A stretch of 29,898 bases of DNA, taken from the NCBI RefSeq assembly GCF_001039355.2, contig NW_019775504.1, positions 1-29,898 on the forward strand. The letters run 5' to 3'. The position numbers and the translations under genes were made by a program. Below, one piece after another: positions 1 to 11,152 of this stretch (position 1 is the first letter of the stretch; each line of letters begins with the position of its first letter). Source of the stretch: Lingula anatina (lineage: Eukaryota > Brachiopoda > Lingulata > Lingulida > Lingulidae). The notes below the pieces were generated by a model. The model was given only the letters and a program-made list of their open reading frames with translations, ran no database searches and was not told the DNA's origin.

Positions 1-147
1 ATTCTAACAGCTTATTTATTTGAAATTTCAAGATTTTGCATTTCAAGTTACAGATTTTAATTACAAAATGTTCTTTCTGACAAGGAACCAAATCACTTTT
101 CTCAACTTAGCATTGGATTTCTGTGAGAAATAATTAAATTAACAATA

Positions 148-177
148 ATAAATAAATAAATAAATAAATAAATAAAA
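148..177. repeat. (TAAA)n microsatellite in a PHKG intron
   Basis: About seven TAAA units, lying downstream of the exon at 288-378 on the minus strand. Simple sequence with no further signal. Confidence 0.85.
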
Positions 178-287
178 AGGGTGTCTGCAATCTGCATAAT
201 CCATAAATTACAAAATGCAGTTCTGACTTATGAAACAATGAGTTGACTTAAAGATGATCATTTCCATATGGGATAACATCTACTCAC

Positions 288-3200
288 ATGTCAGCTGGTT
301 TGCCATATCCTGACACATCTTCAAACATGGACACTTTCAAGACTTCAGGCGCAAGATACCCTGGGGTGCCACATAAATCTACAAACCATTCAGAAATAAT
401 ATATATATATACCATCAAAGGCTATCAACTTTCTAATATGAGGTATGAGGGTATGTTTTAGTCGGTATCTATTGCCACTTACAGCATTTGGCTGTGGTCT
501 GACATCTTAATCAAAAGAAGGTGTCCTTTAAAAACCAGTATTCATTTGTCATCTTCTATGGATAGCCAGGGAATCCTATACACTTCCTACAGGACTTGTC
601 TTATCAGTTAGAGGAAATGACAGTGGGCACATCTTATGCATGACAAAAGCAAATGATTCATGTACATAAATTCTGTTTTTGGTAAAGGAGATGGTTGACT
701 CTAAGTCAAAAGTGCAGATCATTCGTTAATGACACAAATCTAAGTGTCGAGAACAAACACAAGTGAAATGTTTAATTGACATGTAATTTCACAACGTATA
801 AAGACATCTCCTAATTAGCACTTTAAAGTGATGATGATTAGAGGACACAGGCAAGTAATGCCAATTACATGTTCCACAATGCTAAATTAAAGAAGACTAA
901 TATCTTCAGGGGGTACCTGAGAGGTACCTCTGCCCCAGATGTAATCAGTTTACTTATTATTCTCACAACAAAATTTAACAATTTGACTCAATATTAATTG
1001 AAATATATCTACTAAAATTTTAAAAGCATTTTTATAAATTTCCTTTAATGTTCAATATAAACTTGACTTTTCCCACTTATTCAAATAATAATAACAAAAA
1101 TAAATTAATAAAAATAGACTAAATAGTAATAATTGCAGTTGGACCAACATTTTAATTACTTACCAAAGAGTTCATTGTCATTACTAACAACTGTGGCAAA
1201 ACCAAAATCTGACAACTTCACATTCATATTATCATCTAAGAGGATATTTTCTGGCTGAAACAGAATAATATAAATAATATACTTAAATTTATTTATGTTG
1301 AAGAAAAATGAAAACATCTGAAGTAGGGTTTGTTTTGGAAATTAATTTACAAACAATCATAATATGGTAAATATCTAAGCAAAGCACTATAAAACACTTT
1401 TCCTACACTGATGTCAGACAATAAATACCTTGAGGTCTCTATGAACAATATTCTTGTCGTGTATAAACTCTACAGCATCAAGCAACTGTTTCATGACGAT
1501 TCTGAAATGGAAAATAACTCTATTCTAAATTTCAAATTAAGACAAATGAACTTTTTTTGTTTCTTTGAACATGTCTATTTGGTTAAAATGACATACCAAT
1601 CTATATGATGCAGTGCTTACAACATTTCAAAATAAGATGTTTCTTGCTACATAAAAAATAACATCAAAGCCACAAAGAGGTCTAAAATATAAAATAAATT
1701 AATAACTTAAATTTAAAAAAAATAGTAATTTCCCATAGAAAAATGGATAAATACCTTGTTCTTTTTTCTGACAATGTGACTACCTGATTAAGGTAGTCAA
1801 ATAACTCTCCTTTCTTGCATCTAAAATTAGAAGAATGACTATCATAACCTTTTCACAAATATATATATATATATATTTAATAAACTACACTACCTGATAT
1901 CCTGTGTGGTTCTAATCATGATAAAGTCATATATAAAACAATGCAAAAGCAACCACAACTGGGTGTTGTGTCAACACAGGGATCATATCTTTTACAGGGT
2001 ATATATCATATACCATTACAAGGCATAATTTTGTCTAAATTACAAAATAATAATAATAATAATAATAATTATTATTATTTTAAAAACTTACATTTCAAAT
2101 ACCAAGAAGATGAAGGTAGGAGACTCAAAAACATCATGGAGTTCAACTGCAAAAGTAATTAAAATAATAATAATATATTGATTTTCAGTCTTACAGGTGC
2201 TTGAATTATATCCTTAATTAATTCTGAGAAGGAAAACTGCAAATTGTAGAATTTTATTATTTGTCATTTCCTTGTACAAAAGCTCTGACTACTAAAGTTC
2301 CATTACTTCCATACATCCTTCAGTGTTCAAACCATCCTCATTTGGACCTGTTCCAAAACGAGTACTGATGCCCTGTTACATGTACCAAACCAGCACATGC
2401 TTAATTCCACATTTGCTACTATATGATCTACCCCTTTTTGCCACAGAAATTATAATACAAAAGTCAAAGTCACCTTCATCAGAATAAGGGGGAGTAAATG
2501 TATCGTAGGCAAGAATCATTTCCACATTATAAATGTGTTACAGGGAAAACTATTTATAACGACTAGTAGAGTGTGGTTTTGTGCAGTTTGATACAGGACT
2601 TGTTGAGATAGAGAAAGGATATCTTAAATGCTAAGTGTTATGTGGGCTGGTCTGGTTAAGTGAACATAGCAGTCAGGCAAAATTAAAGAGAGATGACTCA
2701 TTTTTCATTTTCATCCTCCCCCACAGTATTGATTGACTTTAACACAGTATACAAAAGATAATCAATTCATAACAAAGGAAATTTTTTTGGTTATTTTTTC
2801 AAAAGAGGTAATGCACAATATTAATCTGATGTAAGTCCTACAAATTGTTTTTAAAAATAACTTTTGCAGCTGATGAAAATAATCCCACAGTGTAATTCAC
2901 TAAAATAATCCCCGGGCAATGATTCAGATATTAATTTCTTCATATTAACAGATGTGAGCTCTCCATACAGTGACATGGATGTAAAACAATGCTTCACCAT
3001 ATTCACACTGGCCAGAATAAGGGGTTTATTGACCCATTCAAGGTGACTTCTATACAGGATTCTTGTGCCAATGGTTTGCCAGGTAACACATACTAGTACA
3101 TGCAGGCATATATTATATACAGATACCAAAGAGGTTACACCAGATAACAGGATATTTTATATCTAGGAAGTGCTGAAGTTATCCCTATAAGTGAATGCAT

Positions 3201-5798
3201 ACCACTCTGCTATGTAATATACATGAGAGAACAGCTGCTGGAGGGAGGGGGGGGGGCACATTATATCCTTGTTCATTATTCATCAATGGAAAATTTAAGT
3301 GGTCTTCCCATGTGTCTGTCGTACTAATGATAAATTAACAAAACTTAAACCATTAGATTTTTCATGTGTTTAAAAGAATAACTGTCCACGCCCACTCCTC
3401 CCCCAAATTGCTATGCATGTGAATGAAAACTATATTTTTTCATTCTTCTCTCTTTAGGTATAAAAAATTAATTATCAACTTCGTCTCACACCTCTTCCTA
3501 TGAATGATTAAATGAGCTTACTTATATGTGGGTGGCCCGCACACATGCGCAGAATGTTGATTTCTTTCTTTGTTGCAGATTTCAATTCTTCTGCCTGATG
3601 GTCTGTAGACTTTTCACAGCTTATGTCTATAATCTTTGCAGCAAATTCTCTACCAGTTGATTTCTCTTTCACTCTTCTCACCGTACTACTGACCCCCCTG
3701 AAATAAAGAAAACAAACATGGCTAGTGTCCACTTGATTTAAACAAAAGTAACTTCTTACATTTCCCATAACATACAGTTTTCTTGGTAAATCCTAAATTT
3801 AAAAAATGATCAACAGGTTCTATTAATCATGTGCGATTCATGTAAGTTTTTAGTTTCTTATACTGGTAAATACTGAAAATAATAATTCCTATATAAATAA
3901 GGTGTTTGAATCACTAGTTGTTGTAGTTAGGGAAACAATTTGGTCTAATATCATAGTGTTTAAGATTGACCGGGACCTCCTTTTTCTTAAAAGTTCTAAG
4001 GTCATGGTCTCTCACAATTATCTTAGCTTAGTTGTGAACTTACTCAAGAAAAAACTCAGCCAGATTTATGTGTAGTCTAGGTACATAATTTTACATACTT
4101 CATTTAATATTCCAAAGCAGAAACAGCAAAACCTAACTGAATCACAGGTTAAATGGTGACAAAATTCCCTTGCTTACATCTTACTTCAAGCTATATCAAC
4201 TTACGTAGATTCCACTTTACCACAACCATAACACATTGTATTTTCTAATTGTTCAACTAGTCTCTGCTTAAAACTTTCATGCAGGGAACCTGCAGAAGTT
4301 TATAAACAGAAGGATGCTTTGAGGGTTGGGCCTAAATGCTGTATTTTGATTGGACAATAAACTTGGAGGTGTGTCAACGTGTCCTTATAACGGTAACAAA
4401 ATGAATGTTTAGCCCAGTTTATATCCCATTCATTCAGATTAATGTCTGGACAAATCAGGGTGTTTTGGACATTAATCGTTTGTGTCCATTCTCAGGGCCA
4501 GCTGAAATGCCCCTCAAGGTCATACATAGCCCATTATCGAGGTTTGTTTTCAAATGATTTCTTTGCAGGATAACCACCACCTGTTTATTTACATGTTTGT
4601 TTGCCGAGTGATGTAATAAGTGGCCTGTAATCATGTACCTACAGTGTTTACTTGTTTTGAGGGGCTCTAATAAATGATGTCCACTAGTCCAAGAATGATT
4701 CCTTTGTTTACATGCCTGGGAATTAATGGCTACTTATCATTGCATTGTGCCTAAAAATAACTTTTTGGATTGACATGCTTTCATTTGTGTACGCCTGACT
4801 CTAGAGACCCAGCATGATGGCCAGTAAACAAAGCCCTTAACATTTATTGAAAAAACGTGGTCAGAAACAAAACTGAAAAAAACTGGGTCAAAACTGCTGC
4901 ACCCTGTCACCACCAGCTTTCCTAAGTAATGCTATGGTTTGTCCTTGGTTACTTTTTATCTGAAAAGTGACTTTTTATCTCTTAATACAGCTGCTCTTAT
5001 ATTGGATTCTAAATAGCTGTAAGCCTACAGCACTAGGTGCCCCCGTACATTATCTTGGTGTTAAGTGAGGCTTAATCCAGACTCTCTTTACAGAAAGTGG
5101 TTTATCATACTGATTTTCATTGTCTGGATACACAGACTTGGATCCATACATGTATAAATCTCAGCTTTATCATATGCATGTCAAGGTGGGAATACCAAAA
5201 ACCAAGACAAACCATATGATGGGTAAAAGTAAAACTCTGCATTCTAGCATATCAGAAAAAATTATATTAAAAAACGTGAATTTTCTATTAAAATATTAGC
5301 TCAGCTTATCTGGAGAGACTGAAATTAACTTTTTGGATATTTTTTTGATAACTAGAGTTTTAAGGTTTATGACCTCCATCAAGGAGGTTATGCTTTTTGC
5401 CTTTGTTGGTTTGTTAATACCATAACTCAATACATTACAACTTACAAATGGATCAGATATTGACTAACTTTGAATCAATAACAAATTTTGGTTGTGACAC
5501 ATAAATTAATGATAATAAATAAATAACAATGATAACTGAGCTGCCTTGGCATAGGTCTGCACTATCTAAAAGTGCTTTTTAAATTTTTGTATAAGCTCTC
5601 AGATCACCTGTCCCTATCGACATGTGCTGCATTCCAATCCAAAACATACCTTCCAAGGATTTCCTTGGGTTCATAACGAGCATAAAACTCCTTTGCGACA
5701 CTCTTGTCTGGCAAATCATGATCTGGTTCGTCCTCGTCGAATGCCATCCTGTGGTCAATGACATTGGATAGAAAGGCCAACGGATCTTTTTCAATCAT
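288..5798 (-). CDS. PHKG: Phosphorylase b kinase gamma catalytic subunit, 5' seven coding exons (partial)
   Basis: Ser/Thr kinase subunit that phosphorylates glycogen phosphorylase. Coding exons in transcript order: 5650-5798, 3522-3697, 2092-2146, 1755-1820, 1429-1501, 1164-1254, 288-378; all junctions are GT-AG and in phase, giving about 233 residues. Visible motifs: YEPKEILGRG at the start of the kinase domain, ATP-binding Lys71 (FAAKIID), GHPHII, FLVFEICKKGELFDYL, catalytic loop HRDLKPEN (Asp171), DFG (Asp189), and CGTPGYLAPE. These match vertebrate PHKG1/2 closely. The start at 5798 is chosen because TAA lies immediately upstream in frame. It gives an N-terminus about 22 residues longer than the mammalian one. 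Asp204 occupies the place of the mammalian activation-loop Glu182 (by my recollection of the alignment), which would fit a kinase not needing loop phosphorylation. The rest of the kinase domain and the calmodulin-binding C-terminus lie left of the window. Confidence 0.95.
2046..2080. repeat. (AAT)n then (ATT)n palindromic microsatellite
   Basis: About eight AAT units run directly into ATT units, forming an imperfect inverted repeat immediately downstream (on the transcript) of the PHKG exon 2092-2146, 12 bp from its splice junction. Confidence 0.85.
3698..5649 (-). other. PHKG intron 1
   Basis: This is the 1952-bp intron between the N-terminal exon and the glycine-loop exon, with donor GTATGT (5644-5649) and acceptor TTTCAG (ending 3698). 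It contains a diverged inverted-repeat element at 5372-5556 and the duplicated 11-mer ACTTTTTATCT near 4950 and 4971. I see no further gene. Short open frames here have no recognisable protein features. Confidence 0.8.
5372..5556 (+). repeat. Diverged short inverted-repeat element, copy 1 (family C)
   Basis: The ends read ACCTCCATCAAGG (5372-5384) and CCTTGGCATAGGT (5544-5556). They are imperfect inverted complements and match the perfect 13-bp ends of the copy at 28844-29044, which lies in the opposite orientation. Similarity continues just outside the ends (GGTTATG inside the left end, TCTGCAC...AGTGCTTTT beyond the right). It is a non-autonomous, non-coding dispersed repeat lying within PHKG intron 1. 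Confidence 0.65.
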
Positions 5799-5846
5799 TT
5801 AAATATAAACTTTGCCTATGCACCAGTTTCATATAGTAACAGCGCT

Positions 5847-6041
5847 ATGATCCTGATTCTTTTCCTGGGTCTGACTGTTTTTGTGGTGTCCTGGGGTGAG
5901 GTCCATCCTCACTGGCACCACACCCGGTCCAGAGTAGCTGATCCTGACCTAGGAGGTCAACAGTTCAGGAAGTTTGTGGCACATGGCCCAGAACACATGC
6001 AGTGTATTCACAGATTACTCTTGGTGGTGGCATGTATCTGA
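5847..6041 (+). other. Small ORF with signal-peptide-like start, probably not a gene
   Basis: A 64-codon open frame starts 49 bp from the PHKG start codon on the opposite strand, in a locally GC-richer patch. Its N-terminus (MILILFLGLTVFVVSWG) is hydrophobic like a signal peptide, followed by a His/Arg-rich stretch. I recognise no homologue and see no convincing splice donor. The patch may instead be the PHKG 5' leader read on the wrong strand. Confidence 0.12.
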
Positions 6042-8171
6042 AATCAAAGTCCAAATAAATATAATACAAACACAGCTACAAACATCATGTGCTTTTGTAG
6101 AGTTTAACATAACATGTGCCCCTTCTATTTTCTGGAATCGGGTACAGCTGCCTACCTGAATATCAATTCTTATAGCTCACTGATGTCACCTGTACCAACT
6201 AATAATAACCAAACAGACATTAACATTCAACAGTTAATCTCCAAATCTCCCCTATAATTAACAACTGTAGTAGAAATTCCTCTAAAGGTAGGCTCCAGAT
6301 GAAGGCAATGCTTCCCTGAATGGTTAGAAAAATCAATTACTACGACTTAAATCAAACTGCTGTAATATCATTAATTTGACCTTTGGTACTGGGTGCATTC
6401 TTTATGTGTTGTGTTTACATGTACCAACAGTATCATTCATAGTAAACAACTCTCTTTCCAGTTGAAATGAGGTCAAATATGAGGGTGAAACATTAATAAA
6501 TATAAAGCACTTGCTTGTAAAATGTGTCAATTAATGATTAAGTCTGTTTTTCTATTCTTTTCAGTTGAATAACTGATTTCCACTGATTAAATGATAATTA
6601 CATCATAAACTGAATCACTTACTAGCATGCTAAAATTTATCAAATTTTACTTCTCTTTATCATTCCAAAAGGAATATAAATTTTGGTAGCAGATACCCAG
6701 CAGCAGGAAAATACAAAACCAGAAAAAGGTCATCTAGAATTATTGGACCATGTTACATGTATATATATATATATCATTGGGATGAACAGGTGACAGATAA
6801 ACCTTCTTCATTATGTTACCATTGGTAAATGCCAAATTTAATTATAGATATTATAGGATAAACCTTCAGTAAATGACAACCATTACTAACACACTGAATT
6901 TACCTATTTATTGTACATAAATAACATGGTTAAACTTTGCACCTCTGGATTAATATGCATTCCCATTGCAGTTGCAGCAGAAAGTTTGTATTAGGCAGAA
7001 CATGTTATTGTTATTAACCTCCTTGATAGATTAGAGTACATCAGTGTTTAGAATGTTATCCATGGTGATAGTTGCTTGCACTAACATCTAGTACAATATA
7101 TTGAATAACCACAATCTCCTAATGGTTTATGTGAGAGTTTCAGTTTATTGCCCCCTTCTATCCAGCTGTGCCAGTGTTGATACTAGAACATGCACAGGTA
7201 TCCCAACCATCCAGAGTTCATAGCACCAGAGGCACATGTTTAACTTAAATGTCATTAAAATATTGGTTACACCAGAATGCAAACAGACTTAGACTAAGAC
7301 CTTTTTTTCAACAAACCTTTTTTTTTGGTAAATTAAAAGTAAGAAACCTATGTAAAGAGGGAAAATCTTATCCCTAGCTATTACCATAATAATGTAAACT
7401 TGCTGGTGCAAAAAATCTGAATGCCAATAAAAAAACAAATATCATATACACGTCAGATTGAGAACCATAGTCTCCATCAGCAAAGGTTATGTAATAGTTA
7501 ATAAAGTAAGAAGGAGGTGCCAATACCAAGTTTAATCCCTTTACCTCTCAGCAATTTTATACCTTACCTATGAACGGGCACTACAGGAGACTAAAGTTAT
7601 CCAGATGTCAGTGATTGATACAAAACCAAGGTTTCTCTTTATCAAATGTCAACTTGAGGGCAGTCAATTTGGCAGTCTACTGGCCAATCATACTGCAGCA
7701 TGTAGCCAAGACAGCAAACCATGCAGACTACTACTGAATAAGATACATTTAATTTGTATGCAATGAAGTCTGTTTCTGTAATGAGATAAGTAGTCTCTTT
7801 GGATCATACACAGTAAAGTTATCTTACTGAAATGCTTCATGATACAGAAACATAACAATTTACTTGTTGTTAAACTAAACTGGTGACTGTGGATCTTTTG
7901 AAAGACTGAATATTTCAATAACTCAAATTGTTACAGGAAAAAAAAATCTTCACAATAACATGTTTTTAAAGTGTTCACAGCATTCATATTATACACAATA
8001 TGCATACCGTGCCAAAAGGTATCAACCATGAATCTATTCATTTAAATTACAGCATGCACTTGGCACCAGTAAAAAATTCCCATCATTTTTACTACACAAT
8101 GCCCTTCATCGCTTAACTGCTGCATTTTTGAAGCATGCAACTGCACCTATTACGAAGATGAAATAGAGCAC

Positions 8172-8215
8172 CTGTATATCTTGGTACTTGTGGAGTTAAT
8201 TGCTGATTCATGTGT
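8172..8215 (-). other. Possible PHKG leader exon
   Basis: On the minus strand a strong acceptor (TTTTTTGCAG) precedes a 44-nt segment followed by GTGCTC, a weak donor. The segment contains an ATG (MNQQLTP...) that stays open to its end, so it could be a leader exon with an upstream start or an alternative N-terminus. Only splice-site shape supports it. Confidence 0.25.
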
Positions 8216-9489
8216 CTGCAAAAAAGGAAAAATACTTCATATTTTGAAATTGAATATTGAAGTTATTATCTAAAAGTTGAAGAAGCTAATGGATATGGTT
8301 GTAAATTCAATTATCAACCTGTATTTGGCAACATAAACATGCTGAGAAACCCATTGCATTTTATATTGCAGGCATAATCTTTGTTATAAAAGGAGGAATT
8401 TTAGCCTGCATTGGTTTATAAGCTATAGCAAACATCCAATATAAAAGATGCCACATATAGGGGTCCAGACATTCTAATTGGTTTAGGGTTAAACGCTCCA
8501 TACTCTTCCCTCTTTCTAGGTCATTTCCCAAATTACTCAATAGCATATATTGACCCAGATGTAAAACCTAGCTGCACTAACAACCATACTTAAAAGTTTG
8601 CTTTCTTACTGACATTTATATCTTAGTAAAGGAATAGCTCTCTGTTAATGCTAAATCTAATGCTGGATCTATTAGATATACATCTGTGGCTCCATCAGAC
8701 TAATCTAATTTATACTTGGTATATAGTGGTAACCAGACATATTTTGCATGTTCAGAGCACAGGTGTACTGTATGTACAGGTAAAAGTATTGGTAGGCTAC
8801 TGACACAATACATCATACATATATATATCTGCCTGCTGAGCATAACCTTGCCAATATAACAGCTACAGGTCTTTATAACTCTGCATTTCAAAGTGTTGGG
8901 TAAAATGCAAGAAATGAATGCTACAGTATTGAGCATATCTAGCCTTTTTCTTTAATTTTGATGCACTATGATAAGCTGAAATTGACCTAACATAAGAGTT
9001 TATCAATCTTGTCGTTCTGTAATAATACTGCATTTTTCACTTATATTAAATCCCTTGTTTCAACATTCTTTGATGTATATCTAATAAAGCGCATCAGCCT
9101 TAAAGCCTTTGTAGACTAGAGGCATTGGTCCATATGTAGAGAAAAATCAATACAGAAGTCACTATTTATTTTCTCAGCAGACAGCACTGTCTGCAGTTTG
9201 TCTGGTTGGCATCAAATAAAAACAAAAGCCCCACTACTGTTTTAAGATTGACAAATTAAGATAAGCTCAGAGACATACATGTATGTTTAATGTCACACTA
9301 ATCAGGTATTAGTCGTAAACTCCATATACACTCGGCTTGTGATTACTTGGAAAATGATGTTTGGTCTACTTTTACTATTGGTCTAAGGGAATTCTCTTGA
9401 GGTGGGAAGATGGTGTCCTGAACGTTCTTGATAATCACTAAAGTTGTATCTTTGTTTCCATCATCAGTCAGCTACATGTATGTATGTAT

Positions 9490-9655
9490 CTGGGGTAGCG
9501 CTAACACTCGTCAATTTAGCGAAATGCTAAAACTGACTTAAATTGGCTAAAGGAAAAGGGCTTGATTTGATGCCAAATTATAACCATTTTGATAACAAAT
9601 TGACAAAAATGTGGTGATATGGCTAAGCGAAAAAAAATTGCTAGCGCTACCCCAG
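9490..9655. mobile_element. MITE-like element with 14-bp terminal inverted repeats (family B)
   Basis: The left end CTGGGGTAGCGCTA (9490-9503) and right end TAGCGCTACCCCAG (9642-9655) are perfect inverted complements. The element is flanked by TGTAT on each side (9485-9489 and 9656-9660), a probable 5-bp target-site duplication. It is 166 bp with no coding capacity, so it needs a transposase in trans. The ends differ from family A except for the C(A/T)GGGG start. Confidence 0.8.
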
Positions 9656-10385
9656 TGTATGATAGTGTTCAAAAACTTCTATAGCAAGAAGTTATTTCAT
9701 TATGGCATAATAAGGTCTCTAGAGTCTCATGACACTCCCTGATGAATCTCACAGGTCATAAAAATCTACTAAGATGCTCAGCATGCAGTAGCATCTGGGC
9801 ATGTAACATTTGATAATAGCCTTTCTTCTGTACTGGTAGTAAGCATATCAGAGAGTTAACTTCAAGCCTATCTTAACCACACAGCAACAAACTCATGTGC
9901 AGAGGGCTGTCTTAGTGCTGGAGATACAGTGAATGCAAACAGGCAACCAAACCAGAGAAGTACTTAGAAGTATGAGGTTACCAAATCTGCCTGGTTTTAG
10001 TGGCTGTAGAACTTACTAGAAGGCTTGAAGGGTCGCAGCTCCCATCAAGTAATTTTTTTTTTTTGCAATATAGTTATCAAGCAATTATCAAAAACCTTTT
10101 GAGTGTCTCTTTAATCAATCAATGTATTGAGATAACAGGCGAGCTTAGTATTCTATATGTATCCTTAGAACACTATTAAGTGACTATATAGTATACACTA
10201 CATTGTGCCAATGTATTTTTCTTACTACTCCGTTTGAGACAAAATCATATGAGCATTCCATAAAGACAACTTTGTCTATCTATATACAATTGAACTGTAA
10301 ATCATTTAACATTATTCAGCATACTGCAGCATACGCCCCGTTGTTTATATCAAGTAATAAAACATGAAAAGTGGGTGATACTCAC

Positions 10386-10430
10386 ATCGACAGATTTCCT
10401 GTCCAAAAGCTAGTACTTGATGGCAGCCGT
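10386..10430 (-). other. Probable 5' untranslated first exon of PHKG
   Basis: Read on the minus strand, the segment ends at a canonical donor GTGAGT (10380-10385). The exon start is not defined; a plausible start lies near the GGCTGCCATC motif around 10420-10430. No ATG-led conserved peptide is present, so it would be a leader exon joined to the coding exon at 5798 or to an intermediate leader exon. The assignment rests on the donor, the orientation, and the absence of another minus-strand gene before PHKG. Confidence 0.4.
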
Positions 10431-10660
10431 TTTACGTCACTCTTACCTTCGACATGACATTTTGACCTATATATTTTCTACACTTCCTTTGTTGCAAACC
10501 CCGCTCATTAAGAAGGATACACAAGCTGCTAACTTCGTTCTAAAGATTTTAAGTCTCGTTTGCACAGTTGCAGTAAAATGTCGTAGTAATTTGCAAAGTA
10601 ACATCACTTTGGAAGTCGTTAAATGGTAGTCACATGATCAGAAAATGGCGACGCACGTGA
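10430..10660. promoter_or_regulatory. Likely bidirectional promoter between PHKG and HPS4
   Basis: The interval separates a minus-strand leader donor (10380-10385) from the plus-strand leader donor of HPS4 (10685). It contains a CRE half-site ACGTCA near 10434-10439, an E-box-like TCACATGA (10630-10637), a CACGTG E-box (10654-10659), and YY1-like motifs on both sides (GATGGCAGCC near 10419; AAAATGGCGAC at 10642-10652). No clear TATA box is seen. TCACATGA and CACGTG are core motifs of MiT/TFE factors (MITF, TFEB), which control lysosome-related genes; that link to HPS4 is inference. Confidence 0.45.
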
Positions 10661-10684
10661 GATGATAGCTTGATTTGCTGCAAG
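10640..10684 (+). other. Probable 5' leader exon of HPS4 with a six-codon upstream ORF
   Basis: The segment ends at a good donor (CAAG|GTATGT at 10685). It contains ATG GCG ACG CAC GTG AGA TGA (10645-10665), a minimal ORF reading MATHVR. This resembles the true HPS4 start at 11153 (ATG GCG ACT CAT GTC AG). The exon's 5' limit is unknown. If it is retained in the mRNA, the small ORF could reduce translation of the main frame. Confidence 0.4.
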
Positions 10685-11152
10685 GTATGTGTATCAGAAT
10701 GAAAATTTTTAGATCTAGATTTATTTTTCAAAACTAAGACTGCTTGTTTGTTTGTATGAAATCTGGTGGCTACATTCGTTTATGTGAACTCAAAGCATAT
10801 GCTAATGCAAAAAAAAAAAAACATTGTGTGTGTCCAGGTTAAGCAAGTTAAAACAAAATTTTAAGTTGACGTTATATCTAGGTCTTGAGGTTGATTGATC
10901 TACATTTGATACAACTTGTTGCATCTATTGTGCGTTCATGCAAACTACGGTATATGAAAGTGTTAAAACGTCTGTGCGGTAACCTGTTTTCAACATGTTG
11001 ATGTGATTTTATTGAATTCAAGGTGAATATATTTCTATCCTTATACAGTGCACATTGCACCAGTATGATCCAGGCAGACTGATAACAACTGTTTTTGTAA
11101 ACCACAAGTTCTGTTATTGATGCCACAATAGGAGTAGCAGTAGGAAGATCAA

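Larger units (their letters stand above)
5799..10379. other. Gene-poor region, probably PHKG 5' leader and leader intron(s)
   Basis: About 4.6 kb without a convincing coding exon on either strand. Open frames here are short and lack conserved motifs or flanking splice sites. The region holds a short (AT)n run near 6759-6774, a possible minus-strand leader exon at 8172-8215, and a TIR element at 9490-9655. Since a minus-strand splice donor is seen at 10380-10385, most of this stretch is best explained as an intron in the 5' untranslated part of PHKG. I see no tRNA, rRNA or other RNA gene. Confidence 0.5.

Noticed and set aside
10417-10629. 70-codon plus-strand ORF (MMAAVLRHSY...) upstream of HPS4
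   Set aside because: It lies across the presumed bidirectional promoter, has no recognisable domain, and does not join HPS4 in phase.
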